From: Candidatus Aminicenantota bacterium
GTDB taxonomy: Bacteria > Acidobacteriota > Aminicenantia > Aminicenantales > Aminicenantaceae
Assembly: GCA_016927475.1 (NCBI GenBank)
Contig: JAFGMO010000045.1
Span: 1-64,000 of the forward strand
Length of the DNA: 64,000 nt
Direction of reading: 5' to 3'
Both the position numbers and the translations under genes were made by a program. Position 1 is the stretch's first letter; each line of letters opens with the position of its first letter. The notes beneath the pieces were generated by a model. The model was given only the letters and a program-made list of their open reading frames with translations, did not search any database and was not told the DNA's origin. Below, one piece after another: positions 45,669-53,591 of the stretch.

Positions 45669-47204
45669 ATGATGCGAAAACATTTTTTTAGGGTATGGAT
45701 AATGGTTTTGGCGGCGGGCATTGTTTGGGGATTCGATTCCGGTAAAAACACTCTGCCTGAAAAATCGCCGGCTGTTCCAGATCCGGTTATCTCTATAACC
45801 AAACACAGCGTCCGGATAGGCGGGCAAACCGTTCCCTACACGGCAACCATAGGAAAAATGAGAATCAACAAGCCTGATGAAAAACCGGGAGCTGATGTTT
45901 TTTTCACCGCCTACACCCGAGACGCCATCAAGGATATATCACAGCGGCCGATTACTTTCGCCTATAACGGCGGCCCGGGCTCATCGTCCGTTTGGCTGCA
46001 TATGGGGGGCATCGGACCAAAAAGGGTCCGCATGACCAATGAAGGTTTCCCCGTAAAGCCGCCCTACGGCCTGGAAGATAATGAATATTCGCTGTTGGAT
46101 GTGACTGATCTGGTTTTTATCGACCCGGTCTCCACCGGTTTCAGCCGTCCCCTTCCCGGCGAAAAAAAGAGCCAGTTCCACGGCGTGTACGAAGATATCT
46201 CTTCAGTGGGAGAATTCATCCGCATGTATATCACCTATTTCGAGCGCTGGTCTTCTCCCAAGTTTCTTCTGGGTGAAAGTTACGGAACATACCGGTCGGC
46301 CGGATTGTCGGGTTTTCTCCAAGGAAGACAGCATGGAATGTATCTAAACGGAATCATCCTGGTCTCATCGGTGCTTGATTTTTCCACTATTGGTTTTGCT
46401 CCGGGCAGCACGGTTCCCTACGTGCTTTTTTTACCCCACTATACCGCCACCGCCCGTTATCATGGCAAGCTTTCCGGCGACATGCAGCAGAAGCCTCTGA
46501 CCGAACTTCTGGATGAGGTCGAAGAGTTCGCCTTGAACGAATATTCCGTGGCTCTTCTGAAGGGAAACCGCCTGGACGAAGGAAAAAAGACCGAGATTGT
46601 CCGGAAACTTGCCATGTACACCGGATTATCCGAGGATTATATCCGGCGGACAAACCTTCGCATACGTCATGACCGTTTCGTTAAAGAACTGCTCCGGGAC
46701 GAGTTTCAAACCGTGGGCCGTCTTGACAGCCGTTTCATTGGAATGGACGAAGACGCGGCCGGAGAAAACTATGAGTTTGACCCCAGCAGCGCGGCTATTC
46801 AGGGACCTTTCTCCACCATGTTTAACGAATATATCCGCCGGGAGCTGGGGTTTCCGGAGACTCAGGCTTATCATATTTACGGCGACGTCCGGCCCTGGAA
46901 TTTTACAGGCGGCAGGCAAATGGACCGCCGTACACGGTCGGTTATTCCCAATATGGCTGAAACGTTAAGAACCGCCATGAGCGAAAATACATCTTTGCGC
47001 GTATTTGCGGCCAACGGTTATTATGACGGGGCGACGCCTTACTTCGAGACGGAGTATACTTTTTCCCAGATCGGACTCAACGGGGAATTCAAGGACCGGG
47101 TGACCATGGGTTATTACGAGGCCGGCCACATGATGTATATCCACAAGCCTTCTTTGATCAAGTTAAAAGAAGACCTGGCCCGTTTTATTAAAGGAAACGA
47201 ATAG
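45669..47204 (+). CDS. Exported S10 serine carboxypeptidase-like protein
   Basis: 511 residues from ATG 45669, with AAGGAG seven bases upstream. An in-frame extension starting 33 bases earlier has no signal and is not used. Signal peptide MMRKHFFRVWIMVLAAGI. The alpha/beta-hydrolase core has the S10 oxyanion motif FAYNGGPGSSSVWLH, nucleophile Ser in LLGESYGTYR, Asp in NGYYDGATPY and His in YEAGHMMY. It is active on C-terminal residues of peptides in the periplasm or outside. It probably shares a transcript with the YkvI-like gene. Confidence 0.9.
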   Translation: MMRKHFFRVWIMVLAAGIVWGFDSGKNTLPEKSPAVPDPVISITKHSVRIGGQTVPYTATIGKMRINKPDEKPGADVFFTAYTRDAIKDISQRPITFAYNGGPGSSSVWLHMGGIGPKRVRMTNEGFPVKPPYGLEDNEYSLLDVTDLVFIDPVSTGFSRPLPGEKKSQFHGVYEDISSVGEFIRMYITYFERWSSPKFLLGESYGTYRSAGLSGFLQGRQHGMYLNGIILVSSVLDFSTIGFAPGSTVPYVLFLPHYTATARYHGKLSGDMQQKPLTELLDEVEEFALNEYSVALLKGNRLDEGKKTEIVRKLAMYTGLSEDYIRRTNLRIRHDRFVKELLRDEFQTVGRLDSRFIGMDEDAAGENYEFDPSSAAIQGPFSTMFNEYIRRELGFPETQAYHIYGDVRPWNFTGGRQMDRRTRSVIPNMAETLRTAMSENTSLRVFAANGYYDGATPYFETEYTFSQIGLNGEFKDRVTMGYYEAGHMMYIHKPSLIKLKEDLARFIKGNE

Positions 47205-47276
47205 AAGAAAATAGGCACACAATACACATTCACCTACTTATTTGATTGGGGAACAATACCCATTTGTCTCATTTTA

Positions 47277-47305
47277 TGAATAATGCAGGGTACCTCTGCA
47301 ATTCA
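47277..47305. repeat. Fused ends of the TIR element
   Basis: TGAATAATGCAGGG (right-end type) abuts ACCTCTGCAATTCA (left-end type) with a single T between them, forming an inverted repeat. No element body follows. It lies in the spacer between the S10 peptidase and sigma factor genes. Confidence 0.55.
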
Positions 47306-47399
47306 AAAGTACAGTATTATCACCCCTTTTAGATAAATCTTCATAAAAAGCAAGTCTTTAATAGTGAATAAATTTACCGGCAAGAGCATAATAATCTAT

Positions 47400-47897
47400 A
47401 TGAAAATTGAACGTATTTTCGACAGCCACGGAGATAAATTGTTTCATTATTTAACCGTAAAACTGGGATCCCCACTTGAGGCGGAAGATGTGTTGCAGGA
47501 AGTATTTTACAGGCTTTTCAAATATCGCATGAGATTAAGATTGACGACCAATCTGACAGCTTATGTGTTCCGTATGGCAAGAAACGAGGCCGTCAATTTT
47601 ATCAAGAAAAAAAGAAAAAATTCCAAAATCCAGCATTCCGCGAAAGATCTTTCACAACTTTTCAAGGAGAATACCGAAGGTCCTGATCAAGAATTGTTGA
47701 ATCAAGCTTCGGAAGCTCTGGCGGAGATTCCCGAAAACCAAAGGGAAGTGATTGTCCTCAAATATTTCGAGGGATTGTCTTTTAAGGAAATCGCACGTGT
47801 ATGCGGTGTTTCCATGGGAACCATCACCAGCCGGTACCGCTACGGGATGCAAAAGCTGCGATTTATCCTGGAGGATAAAAATGGAAAATCCACATAA
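47400..47897 (+). CDS. ECF-type RNA polymerase sigma factor
   Basis: 165 residues from ATG 47400. A GTG at 47364 is in frame but neither has a strong ribosome site. Region 2 (EAEDVLQEVFYRLFKYR, TAYVFRMARNEAVNFI) and region 4 (PENQREVIVLKYFEGLSFKE, VSMGTITSRYRYGMQKL) are intact, with no regions 1 or 3. It directs polymerase to a small regulon. It overlaps the next gene by 17 bases, the arrangement expected for a sigma with its anti-sigma. Confidence 0.92.
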   Translation: MKIERIFDSHGDKLFHYLTVKLGSPLEAEDVLQEVFYRLFKYRMRLRLTTNLTAYVFRMARNEAVNFIKKKRKNSKIQHSAKDLSQLFKENTEGPDQELLNQASEALAEIPENQREVIVLKYFEGLSFKEIARVCGVSMGTITSRYRYGMQKLRFILEDKNGKST

Positions 47898-48309
47898 GGC
47901 TGAAAAAATTCTGGAGACGCTTTCTCCAAAACCCATGCCTCCCGAACTCAGGGAAAAAATTCTTTCTCAAGCTTCCCAAAGGCAGAGAGACTCGAGAGTA
48001 TTTTCACCATTGTATCAAATTTTGTTTGGCCTAAGCTGCTTCCTGCTTTTTGTGGTTCTCGCGAGTGATCTTTCGGTCCGGAAAAGCGAAAGCCGTCACC
48101 TGGCATCCATCATGAACGGTACGCGGGACTCAACGGCTGTCATGGAGCGAGACCTGCAGGAAATGACGGCAGATGTTTGGATCAAAGGACAAAAGGCAAA
48201 CCTTCCTCAATGGCTGACCCTGCATTATAAAATTCGCAGGAAGGAAGATAGGTTAAAAACATATCAGGATTTATTGGATATCCTTAAGGAGGAAATCAAT
48301 GGGATATAA
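47881..48309 (+). CDS. Anti-sigma-like single-pass membrane protein
   Basis: 142 residues. ATG at 47881 with GGAGG, overlapping the sigma gene. The cytoplasmic N-terminus (about 1-43; KILETLSPKPMPPELREKIL) is followed by one helix (YQILFGLSCFLLFVVLAS) and a periplasmic part with a helical end. It lacks a recognisable zinc anti-sigma motif, so the role is inferred from position and topology. It overlaps the next gene by 11 bases. Confidence 0.7.
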   Translation: MENPHKAEKILETLSPKPMPPELREKILSQASQRQRDSRVFSPLYQILFGLSCFLLFVVLASDLSVRKSESRHLASIMNGTRDSTAVMERDLQEMTADVWIKGQKANLPQWLTLHYKIRRKEDRLKTYQDLLDILKEEINGI

Positions 48310-49621
48310 GCTAAAAAAAATATTGTTAAGAACAGGGATTATCTTCGTAACATTCATAGCCGTATTATTCATCATCAGGGCTGTGTTCAATGTTTCAACC
48401 GGGAAAAAACTGGAAAATCATTTGGAGCAGATGAGGGCGGAGGAGAAACCTTTATCCATAAAAGATATAGAGACCCAATGCGACCCCAGGTATAACGCGG
48501 CATTGGATTGGAAAAAAGCAGAAGCTTCTTTTTCTATCGAAAAGGAACAAAGAGAACTTTTAGGAAAGGTCATCGAAGAGCTGTTTCAAGGAAGGCCGTT
48601 GGATCCAAAAACAAAAGAAACGATACGGGATTTAGCCGTCAAGAATCGAGAAGCTATAAATTTTATGCTGGAAGCTTCTTCCAAATCGTGCGTTAAATAC
48701 CGGGAACATTGGGATGTTGTGGGGTATGATCCATATCTTCCTATGCTTATCAAAATGATTCAGGGGACAAGGCTTTTGGGTGTTGACGCTGTCCTTAAGG
48801 CCGAGGATGGAGATGTCGATGAAGCCGTAAACCAATGCCTGGCCGCGGTAAAATTTTTCAAGCTGTATCTTCAAGAACCGTTCCTCATCAACTATCTCGT
48901 TGATTTGGCCTGCACAAAGCAGGTAGCGGTTTGTTTGAACACCATCATCTCCGACAGTGACATCAACACGGAAACCCTCAAAAACATCCTTTCGGAATGG
49001 AATTCTTCACCATGGAAAGAAGGGCTTGTTTTCGCCTTCGAATCAGAAAAATTATTACAGTGCGAATCGATTCTTCTTTATTTAGAAGGAGAGCATAAAT
49101 TGGACTTGGGAAAGGGGGAAAATATTTATTACTGGCTGTTTCGTCCCGTTTTAAAAAATGAGATTATCTGCTTGATGAAAACTTGGGACAAACTGATCGA
49201 ATCAGCGGAAAAGCCTTATTATATTTCCAGAAATTCTAAAGATATTAAAAATGTTTTTGAAGAAACACCGCGTTTTTATAAAATGACCCGGGCATTATTC
49301 CCCAATATTGGAGCCGTGCTGCTTAAAAAAGCTACCCTTGATGCCATGTTTGAAACAGCCCGGATCGGCATGGCCTGCAAGATATTCAAGAATCTGAACG
49401 GTGAATATCCCGAAACATTGGATGAGTTGTCTCCCGAAATCCTAAAAACGATACCCGTTGACCCGTTCACCGGAAATCCCTATGTTTACAGGAAAGAAAA
49501 CTCCGGTTTTATCGTCTACAGTGTGGGCTCCAATCAGAAAGACGAGGACGGAAGAGGGACCTTGCAAATCACCCAAATGGTTATGGAAAAAGACGACGAC
49601 TGGACCTGGAGAGAAAAATAA
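48299..49621 (+). CDS. Membrane-anchored protein with pseudopilin-like C-terminus
   Basis: 440 residues. One N-terminal helix (about 12-30), then a long helical region (about 40-330) of no known family. The C-terminal 90 residues (NLNGEYPETLDELSPEI, PVDPFTGNPYVYRKENSGF, YSVGSNQKDEDG) match the end seen in many planctomycete-type proteins and type II G-like pseudopilins. It starts inside the anti-sigma-like gene, with AAGGAGG, so it is probably part of a three-gene operon and a likely target or co-sensor. Function unknown. Confidence 0.75.
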   Translation: MGYKLKKILLRTGIIFVTFIAVLFIIRAVFNVSTGKKLENHLEQMRAEEKPLSIKDIETQCDPRYNAALDWKKAEASFSIEKEQRELLGKVIEELFQGRPLDPKTKETIRDLAVKNREAINFMLEASSKSCVKYREHWDVVGYDPYLPMLIKMIQGTRLLGVDAVLKAEDGDVDEAVNQCLAAVKFFKLYLQEPFLINYLVDLACTKQVAVCLNTIISDSDINTETLKNILSEWNSSPWKEGLVFAFESEKLLQCESILLYLEGEHKLDLGKGENIYYWLFRPVLKNEIICLMKTWDKLIESAEKPYYISRNSKDIKNVFEETPRFYKMTRALFPNIGAVLLKKATLDAMFETARIGMACKIFKNLNGEYPETLDELSPEILKTIPVDPFTGNPYVYRKENSGFIVYSVGSNQKDEDGRGTLQITQMVMEKDDDWTWREK

Positions 49622-49661
49622 AAATATCTGTCACCGGCATTTTTTATGAATAGTACAGGGT

Positions 49662-49861
49662 ACCTGTTCTATTCACGAGCCAAGCTTACCGCAGGGGTTA
49701 GGTTGGGTCGGGGTGAGGCGTCGATGGACGAAGCTGTGCTTGTTCACCGCGAGTCCACCGCAACGAAGCAGATGCGGTGAGATCGGCTCGCCTGAAAGGT
49801 TAATTCGGCCTCTTCTTCTCTTTCTTTTACCCCCCAGGCCGAATTTATGAATAGCACAGGT
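49662..49861. repeat. TIR element copy A (200 bp), MITE-like with folded interior
   Basis: Ends ACCTGTTCTATTCA (49662-49675) and TGAATAGCACAGGT (49848-49861), 13 of 14 bases inverted. Inside, CGAGCCAAGCTTACCGCA (49676-49693) pairs imperfectly with TGCGGTGAGATCGGCTCG (49773-49790). AATTCGGCCT (49802-49811) pairs with AGGCCGAATT (49836-49845). A right-end fragment (TGAATAGTACAGGG, 49647-49660) abuts it on the left. The last base overlaps the guaA stop codon. There is no ORF or transposase. Confidence 0.75.
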
Positions 49862-50793
49862 TATATGTATTCAATGGTAGCCGGCGGCTTAGACGTCAGC
49901 TCATAGGCCACACGGACCACACTGCTGACCTCCTCCGTGATCCTTCGCGCACAGCTAAGCAGGACATCCCACGGAAGTTGAGACGGTTCAGCGGTCATGG
50001 CATCCCGGCTTTCCACGGAACGGATGATGATGATATCCCCGAACCGTCGCTTGCCCTCTTCTATCCCCGTCCCTTTATCGGCGAGAAGAACGGCAAAAGC
50101 CTGAAATGGTTTGAACGGCGCTATGGCTTCTTCTACAATGGTAGTGGCCTTGCGGACCCGAACGACCCTATCAGGAGTGACTTCCCCGATAACACGGGTG
50201 GCCAATCCCGGTCCGGGAAAGGGCATACGTTCATACAAAATTTCGGGTAGGCCCAGAGCGGCACCTACGCGGCGAACCTCGTGTTTGAACAACTCTTTTA
50301 TGGGCTCAATAACCTGAAATCCGAATCCTTTTTGGGGATCGATACCAATTTGTTCCAGGATGTTGTGCTGGGTTTTCACTCCACCCTTTGTCTCGATGAC
50401 ATCCGCCGCGATCGTTCCCTGGACCAAAAACCGGGCCTCACTCTTCAATACTTCCTCTCCAAAAACGGAATAAAAAGTATCACGAAAGGCTTTCCGCTTA
50501 TCCTCAGGGTCGAGCTTTCCCGCCAGGGATTCAAAAAAACGATCCTGGGCATCGATCACCTCGACATCGATCCCGAGACCGGCGAAAATCTCCACTACCT
50601 GAAGCGGTTCATCTTCTCTCATCAATCCATCGTCTATGAAAACACATTTCAGACGGTCCCCGATAGCTCTATGGGCTAAAACGGAGCAAACCGAGCTGTC
50701 AACCCCTCCAGATAATGCGGAAATGGCCAGTCCGTCTCCGATCGCCTCCGTTATCTCGTCTATCTTATCTTCGATTAATTCTAAGTGATCCAC
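49861..50793 (-). CDS. guaA: GMP synthase ATP-pyrophosphatase subunit (no amidotransferase domain)
   Basis: 310 residues. PP-loop SGGVDSS at 28-34. The GuaA C-terminal dimerisation domain has PFPGPGLATRVIGEV and the end TSKPPATIEYI. The glutamine amidotransferase domain that precedes this in most bacterial GuaA is missing. This matches the two-subunit form known from archaea (GuaAa plus GuaAb). The glutaminase partner is not in the window, so ammonia must come from another gene or from free ammonia. Its stop codon overlaps the end of TIR element A. It lies 132 bases after the nickel operon. Confidence 0.93.
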   Translation of the reverse strand: MDHLELIEDKIDEITEAIGDGLAISALSGGVDSSVCSVLAHRAIGDRLKCVFIDDGLMREDEPLQVVEIFAGLGIDVEVIDAQDRFFESLAGKLDPEDKRKAFRDTFYSVFGEEVLKSEARFLVQGTIAADVIETKGGVKTQHNILEQIGIDPQKGFGFQVIEPIKELFKHEVRRVGAALGLPEILYERMPFPGPGLATRVIGEVTPDRVVRVRKATTIVEEAIAPFKPFQAFAVLLADKGTGIEEGKRRFGDIIIIRSVESRDAMTAEPSQLPWDVLLSCARRITEEVSSVVRVAYELTSKPPATIEYI

Positions 50794-50925
50794 GTCTACC
50801 CTCCTATCTTTGGCGGATAATCCATTTTTGCACTATTATACCCGGATATTCAGGCCTTGTACCATTCTTTTTTCAATCTAAAAGAGATTTCTTGATACTT
50901 CTACAGATGATTTTATTCCGCTCAC

Positions 50926-51699
50926 TTATGATATATTTCTATGGATCCTGCGGCAGATATCGCAATAAAAATCAAAATCCATGCCTGAAGCTGAGATGAG
51001 CGCTTTGTCTCTGATAATATCCATCGTGGAACCACAGGCTTCGATTCTCCCTCCCTTAAGAAGGGCCAGACGATCACAACAGGAAACAAGTGGAAGAATG
51101 GCCTGGGAAACGACAATGACGGTTCCCGGGATTCCTTTTATAATTTCGACAACCTGCCTGACCATATGGGGATCAAGATTGGAAAAGGGTTCATCAAAAG
51201 CAACGACCTCGGGCTGCATGGATAGAACAGTGGCCAAGGCCACTCTTTTTCGTTCACCGAAAGAAAGATGATGGGCCGCTTTCTGCTCAAAGCCTTTAAG
51301 GTTCATGGCCTTTAAGGAATCCTCCACTCTCCGGTGCACCTCCTCCTCCGGCAGCCCCATGTTCAAGGGACCAAAAGCAACATCCTCCTTGACCGTCGGA
51401 TTAAAAAGCTGGTCATCGGGATTTTGAAAAACAAGCCCCACTTTGCTTCTGATTTCGGGGATGGTTTTTTTGCCGACTGCCTGACCTAAAACTTCAACAT
51501 GTCCTTCTCCCATCAGTAATCCGTTCAGATGAAGGAGCAGTGTTGACTTTCCCGCCCCCGAAGGACCGATAATACCCAACCTTTCTCCACGTTCCACAAT
51601 AAGGGAAAGTCCCCTGAGCACTGGCTTCCCCTTATCATAGGAAAAAGAAAGGTTCTCAATTACGATCGCCGTCCCGTTTTGAAAACCATTATGGCTCAT
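50926..51699 (-). CDS. cbiO: Nickel/cobalt ECF transporter ATP-binding protein (CbiO/NikO)
   Basis: 257 residues from ATG 51699, with AGGGAG seven bases upstream. A TTG seven codons upstream is rejected. ABC ATPase: Walker A GPSGAGKSTLL, Q-loop VFQNPDDQLF, signature HLSFGERKRVALA and Walker B VVAFDEPFSNLDPH. A C-terminal Cys/Asp-rich end (DFDFYCDICRRI) may bind metal. It energises metal uptake with the CbiQ and CbiM proteins. Last gene of the operon. Confidence 0.94.
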   Translation of the reverse strand: MSHNGFQNGTAIVIENLSFSYDKGKPVLRGLSLIVERGERLGIIGPSGAGKSTLLLHLNGLLMGEGHVEVLGQAVGKKTIPEIRSKVGLVFQNPDDQLFNPTVKEDVAFGPLNMGLPEEEVHRRVEDSLKAMNLKGFEQKAAHHLSFGERKRVALATVLSMQPEVVAFDEPFSNLDPHMVRQVVEIIKGIPGTVIVVSQAILPLVSCCDRLALLKGGRIEACGSTMDIIRDKALISASGMDFDFYCDICRRIHRNIS

Positions 51700-51710
51700 A
51701 TCGATTCTCC

Positions 51711-52460
51711 CTAGCACCAAATACGAATGACGGCAAAGACGGCCGGAAATCCAGCCAGAAAAAAACCATCAGACCAGACAAACCGGAGGCGGCCGTACTC
51801 GGGAAATTCTCCATGATATCCCCTGGCCAACATGGAATGATAGACGACCTGGGCCCTCTTCCAGCTCCTCAGGAAGATCATCGCCGCTTGATTTCCATAA
51901 ACCTTAAAACGGCTGATCCGGAGCTTTCCCGGCGTCCGGCTTTCACGGGCCAGTTTGAGTTTCAACATCTCGTCATTCAATAAAAAAATGTAGCGGTACA
52001 TCAAAGCAAACATACTGCCCAACAAAGACGGCATATGAAGCCGGCGCAGTCCCCGAAGAAGATTATTAAATTTTCCTGAAGATACCAGGAGAGTCAGCAA
52101 AATAACTGCTCCGAAGGCTTTAAGCAAAAGAGACAGGGAAAGGCACAAATTTTCTCTCGTAAAAAGACCGGTTTTGCCCACATTTGGCGAAAGACGAGAA
52201 AGGGGAAGAAGGACCGCCGCAGCGAGAATAAAAGGTGCAGCCATCAGGCATCTCTTAAGAATATAAACCAAGGGGATACGGCTCAAGAGGGCTACTGCAG
52301 CGATCAGGACATAGTAAAAAACAAAAACTCCCACTTCACCCCGCGGTTCGGAAATCATGAAGACCAGGGCAGCTCCAAACGCCAAAACCTTGGCCCGGGG
52401 ATCCAGCTTATGAAGCAGAGAATTGAGGTCGCCGTATTTGTCGATATAGCTGTGCTTCAT
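51711..52460 (-). CDS. cbiQ: ECF transporter transmembrane protein CbiQ/NikQ
   Basis: 249 residues with about six helices and the coupling motif region (LARESRTPGKL, YHSMLARGYHGEF) that contacts the ATPase. It begins DKYGDLNSLLHKLDPRAKVLAF, the usual CbiQ start. Its start overlaps the stop codon of the NikL-like gene by four bases. Confidence 0.93.
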   Translation of the reverse strand: MKHSYIDKYGDLNSLLHKLDPRAKVLAFGAALVFMISEPRGEVGVFVFYYVLIAAVALLSRIPLVYILKRCLMAAPFILAAAVLLPLSRLSPNVGKTGLFTRENLCLSLSLLLKAFGAVILLTLLVSSGKFNNLLRGLRRLHMPSLLGSMFALMYRYIFLLNDEMLKLKLARESRTPGKLRISRFKVYGNQAAMIFLRSWKRAQVVYHSMLARGYHGEFPEYGRLRFVWSDGFFLAGFPAVFAVIRIWC

Positions 52461-52996
52461 TCCCGTTTTTTTTCGCTTCGAAGGAGTTTATGCGCCTTTA
52501 TCCAGTAATATATCCCAGTGGCCCCGAAGATCAAGCTCAAGCCGACAAAAATTCTTAAAACGAGCGGAATACGGGCGATGTCCTCTTTCTGAGGAGACAT
52601 TTTTTGTCCGCTTTGTTCAGCATCCGGTAAATCTTTCTCACCCATGATAAATTCAGCCGCAATCTCAACCACCGTTTCATCCCTGTGCCCCATTTCATCA
52701 TCGACCAAAACCAGCCATTTTCCGGCCCGGTCAGGGACAAAGGCAAACCGTCCATGGGCATCCGTCCAACCGCTCTGAAAATCTTCAGGAGGATTCCCCG
52801 GAACTCGAATGGAAACAGAAGAAAATCCCAAGGGATCCCCTCCTTCATACACGGCCTGGATACAAACCATAGGGATTTTTTTAACCACATCAATACGGAC
52901 CCCGTGAGCCGACAACATCAAAGCCGTTTGCGCCAGACCGAAAATAATAAACACGGGCCTTCCTTTTTTCCACTTATAAATATTTTTTTTGATCAT
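52457..52996 (-). CDS. NikL-like membrane protein with carboxypeptidase-regulatory-like domain
   Basis: 179 residues from ATG 52996; an upstream TTG is also in frame. A hydrophobic N-terminus (VFIIFGLAQTALML) leads to a periplasmic beta-sandwich (VCIQAVYEGGDPLGFSSVSI, GWTDAHGRFAFVPDRAGKW), then a C-terminal helix (LRIFVGLSLIFGATGIYYW). It resembles NikL, the extra component of some nickel ECF systems. It sits between cbiM and cbiQ with overlaps, so it replaces the usual NikN/CbiN. Confidence 0.75.
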   Translation of the reverse strand: MIKKNIYKWKKGRPVFIIFGLAQTALMLSAHGVRIDVVKKIPMVCIQAVYEGGDPLGFSSVSIRVPGNPPEDFQSGWTDAHGRFAFVPDRAGKWLVLVDDEMGHRDETVVEIAAEFIMGEKDLPDAEQSGQKMSPQKEDIARIPLVLRIFVGLSLIFGATGIYYWIKAHKLLRSEKKRE

Positions 52997-53008
52997 TTTT
53001 TGTCCCAA

Positions 53009-53584
53009 TCAGCCAAGAACAGAAGGCTCTACTTTTCTGAAAAATCCAACGACAACAAGGGTCAATATCCCTTCAGCCGCCGCCGCTATTAGATAAATGG
53101 ACAGAATAAAAAAAACACTCCGGCCATAGCCGGACAACTGGAATTCCATAGTCAATAAAAAAGCCGGCAGCATAATACCCAAAAATCCCGCGGCCAACGC
53201 CCTTAGCGATTCCGGAACTGCCGATAGCTTCCAAATAAAAAATCCGAGCAAAGCCCCGGCTCCCATGTTCAAAGTGTTGAGTCCAACCGACAGCAGTCCA
53301 CCATGCTGGAAGATCAAGGCCTGAAAGAACAGTGCGGCGAAAACGGCGGGAAAAGCCCTGAGCCCAAGGATGATCCCCGCCAGGCCGAAAAGGCCCAAGT
53401 GTAATGATGTCCCCGCCATAGGAAAATGAATCAGAGAGGCCACAAAAAGAGCCGCAGCCATAAACCCCATCTTCGGCACTTCGGATACTTCCACTTTGCG
53501 GCCGAAAAGATAGAGGACACCAACGGTTACCGCGTCGGCGGCCAAAACGGCTTCCGTTGAAACAATCCCGTCGGCAATATGCAT
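53009..53584 (-). CDS. cbiM: Nickel/cobalt permease substrate-binding component CbiM/NikM
   Basis: 191 residues from ATG 53584. The family starts MHIADG, where the N-terminal amine and the second-residue His bind the metal. A longer reading to 53638 has no ribosome site and would bury the His. Six or seven helices, with HFPMAGTSLHLGL, FQALIFQHGGLLSVGLNTLNMG and a Leu/Ala-rich end. It lies seven bases downstream of the NikK-like gene stop. Confidence 0.92.
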   Translation of the reverse strand: MHIADGIVSTEAVLAADAVTVGVLYLFGRKVEVSEVPKMGFMAAALFVASLIHFPMAGTSLHLGLFGLAGIILGLRAFPAVFAALFFQALIFQHGGLLSVGLNTLNMGAGALLGFFIWKLSAVPESLRALAAGFLGIMLPAFLLTMEFQLSGYGRSVFFILSIYLIAAAAEGILTLVVVGFFRKVEPSVLG

Positions 53585-53591
53585 CAGCGGC

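Noticed and set aside
49662-49861. Integron attC or tRNA-like gene
   Set aside because: The inverted repeats suggested an attC, but the attC R''/R' core and GTTRRRY are missing and there is no integrase. Not a tRNA: no T-arm or anticodon arm.
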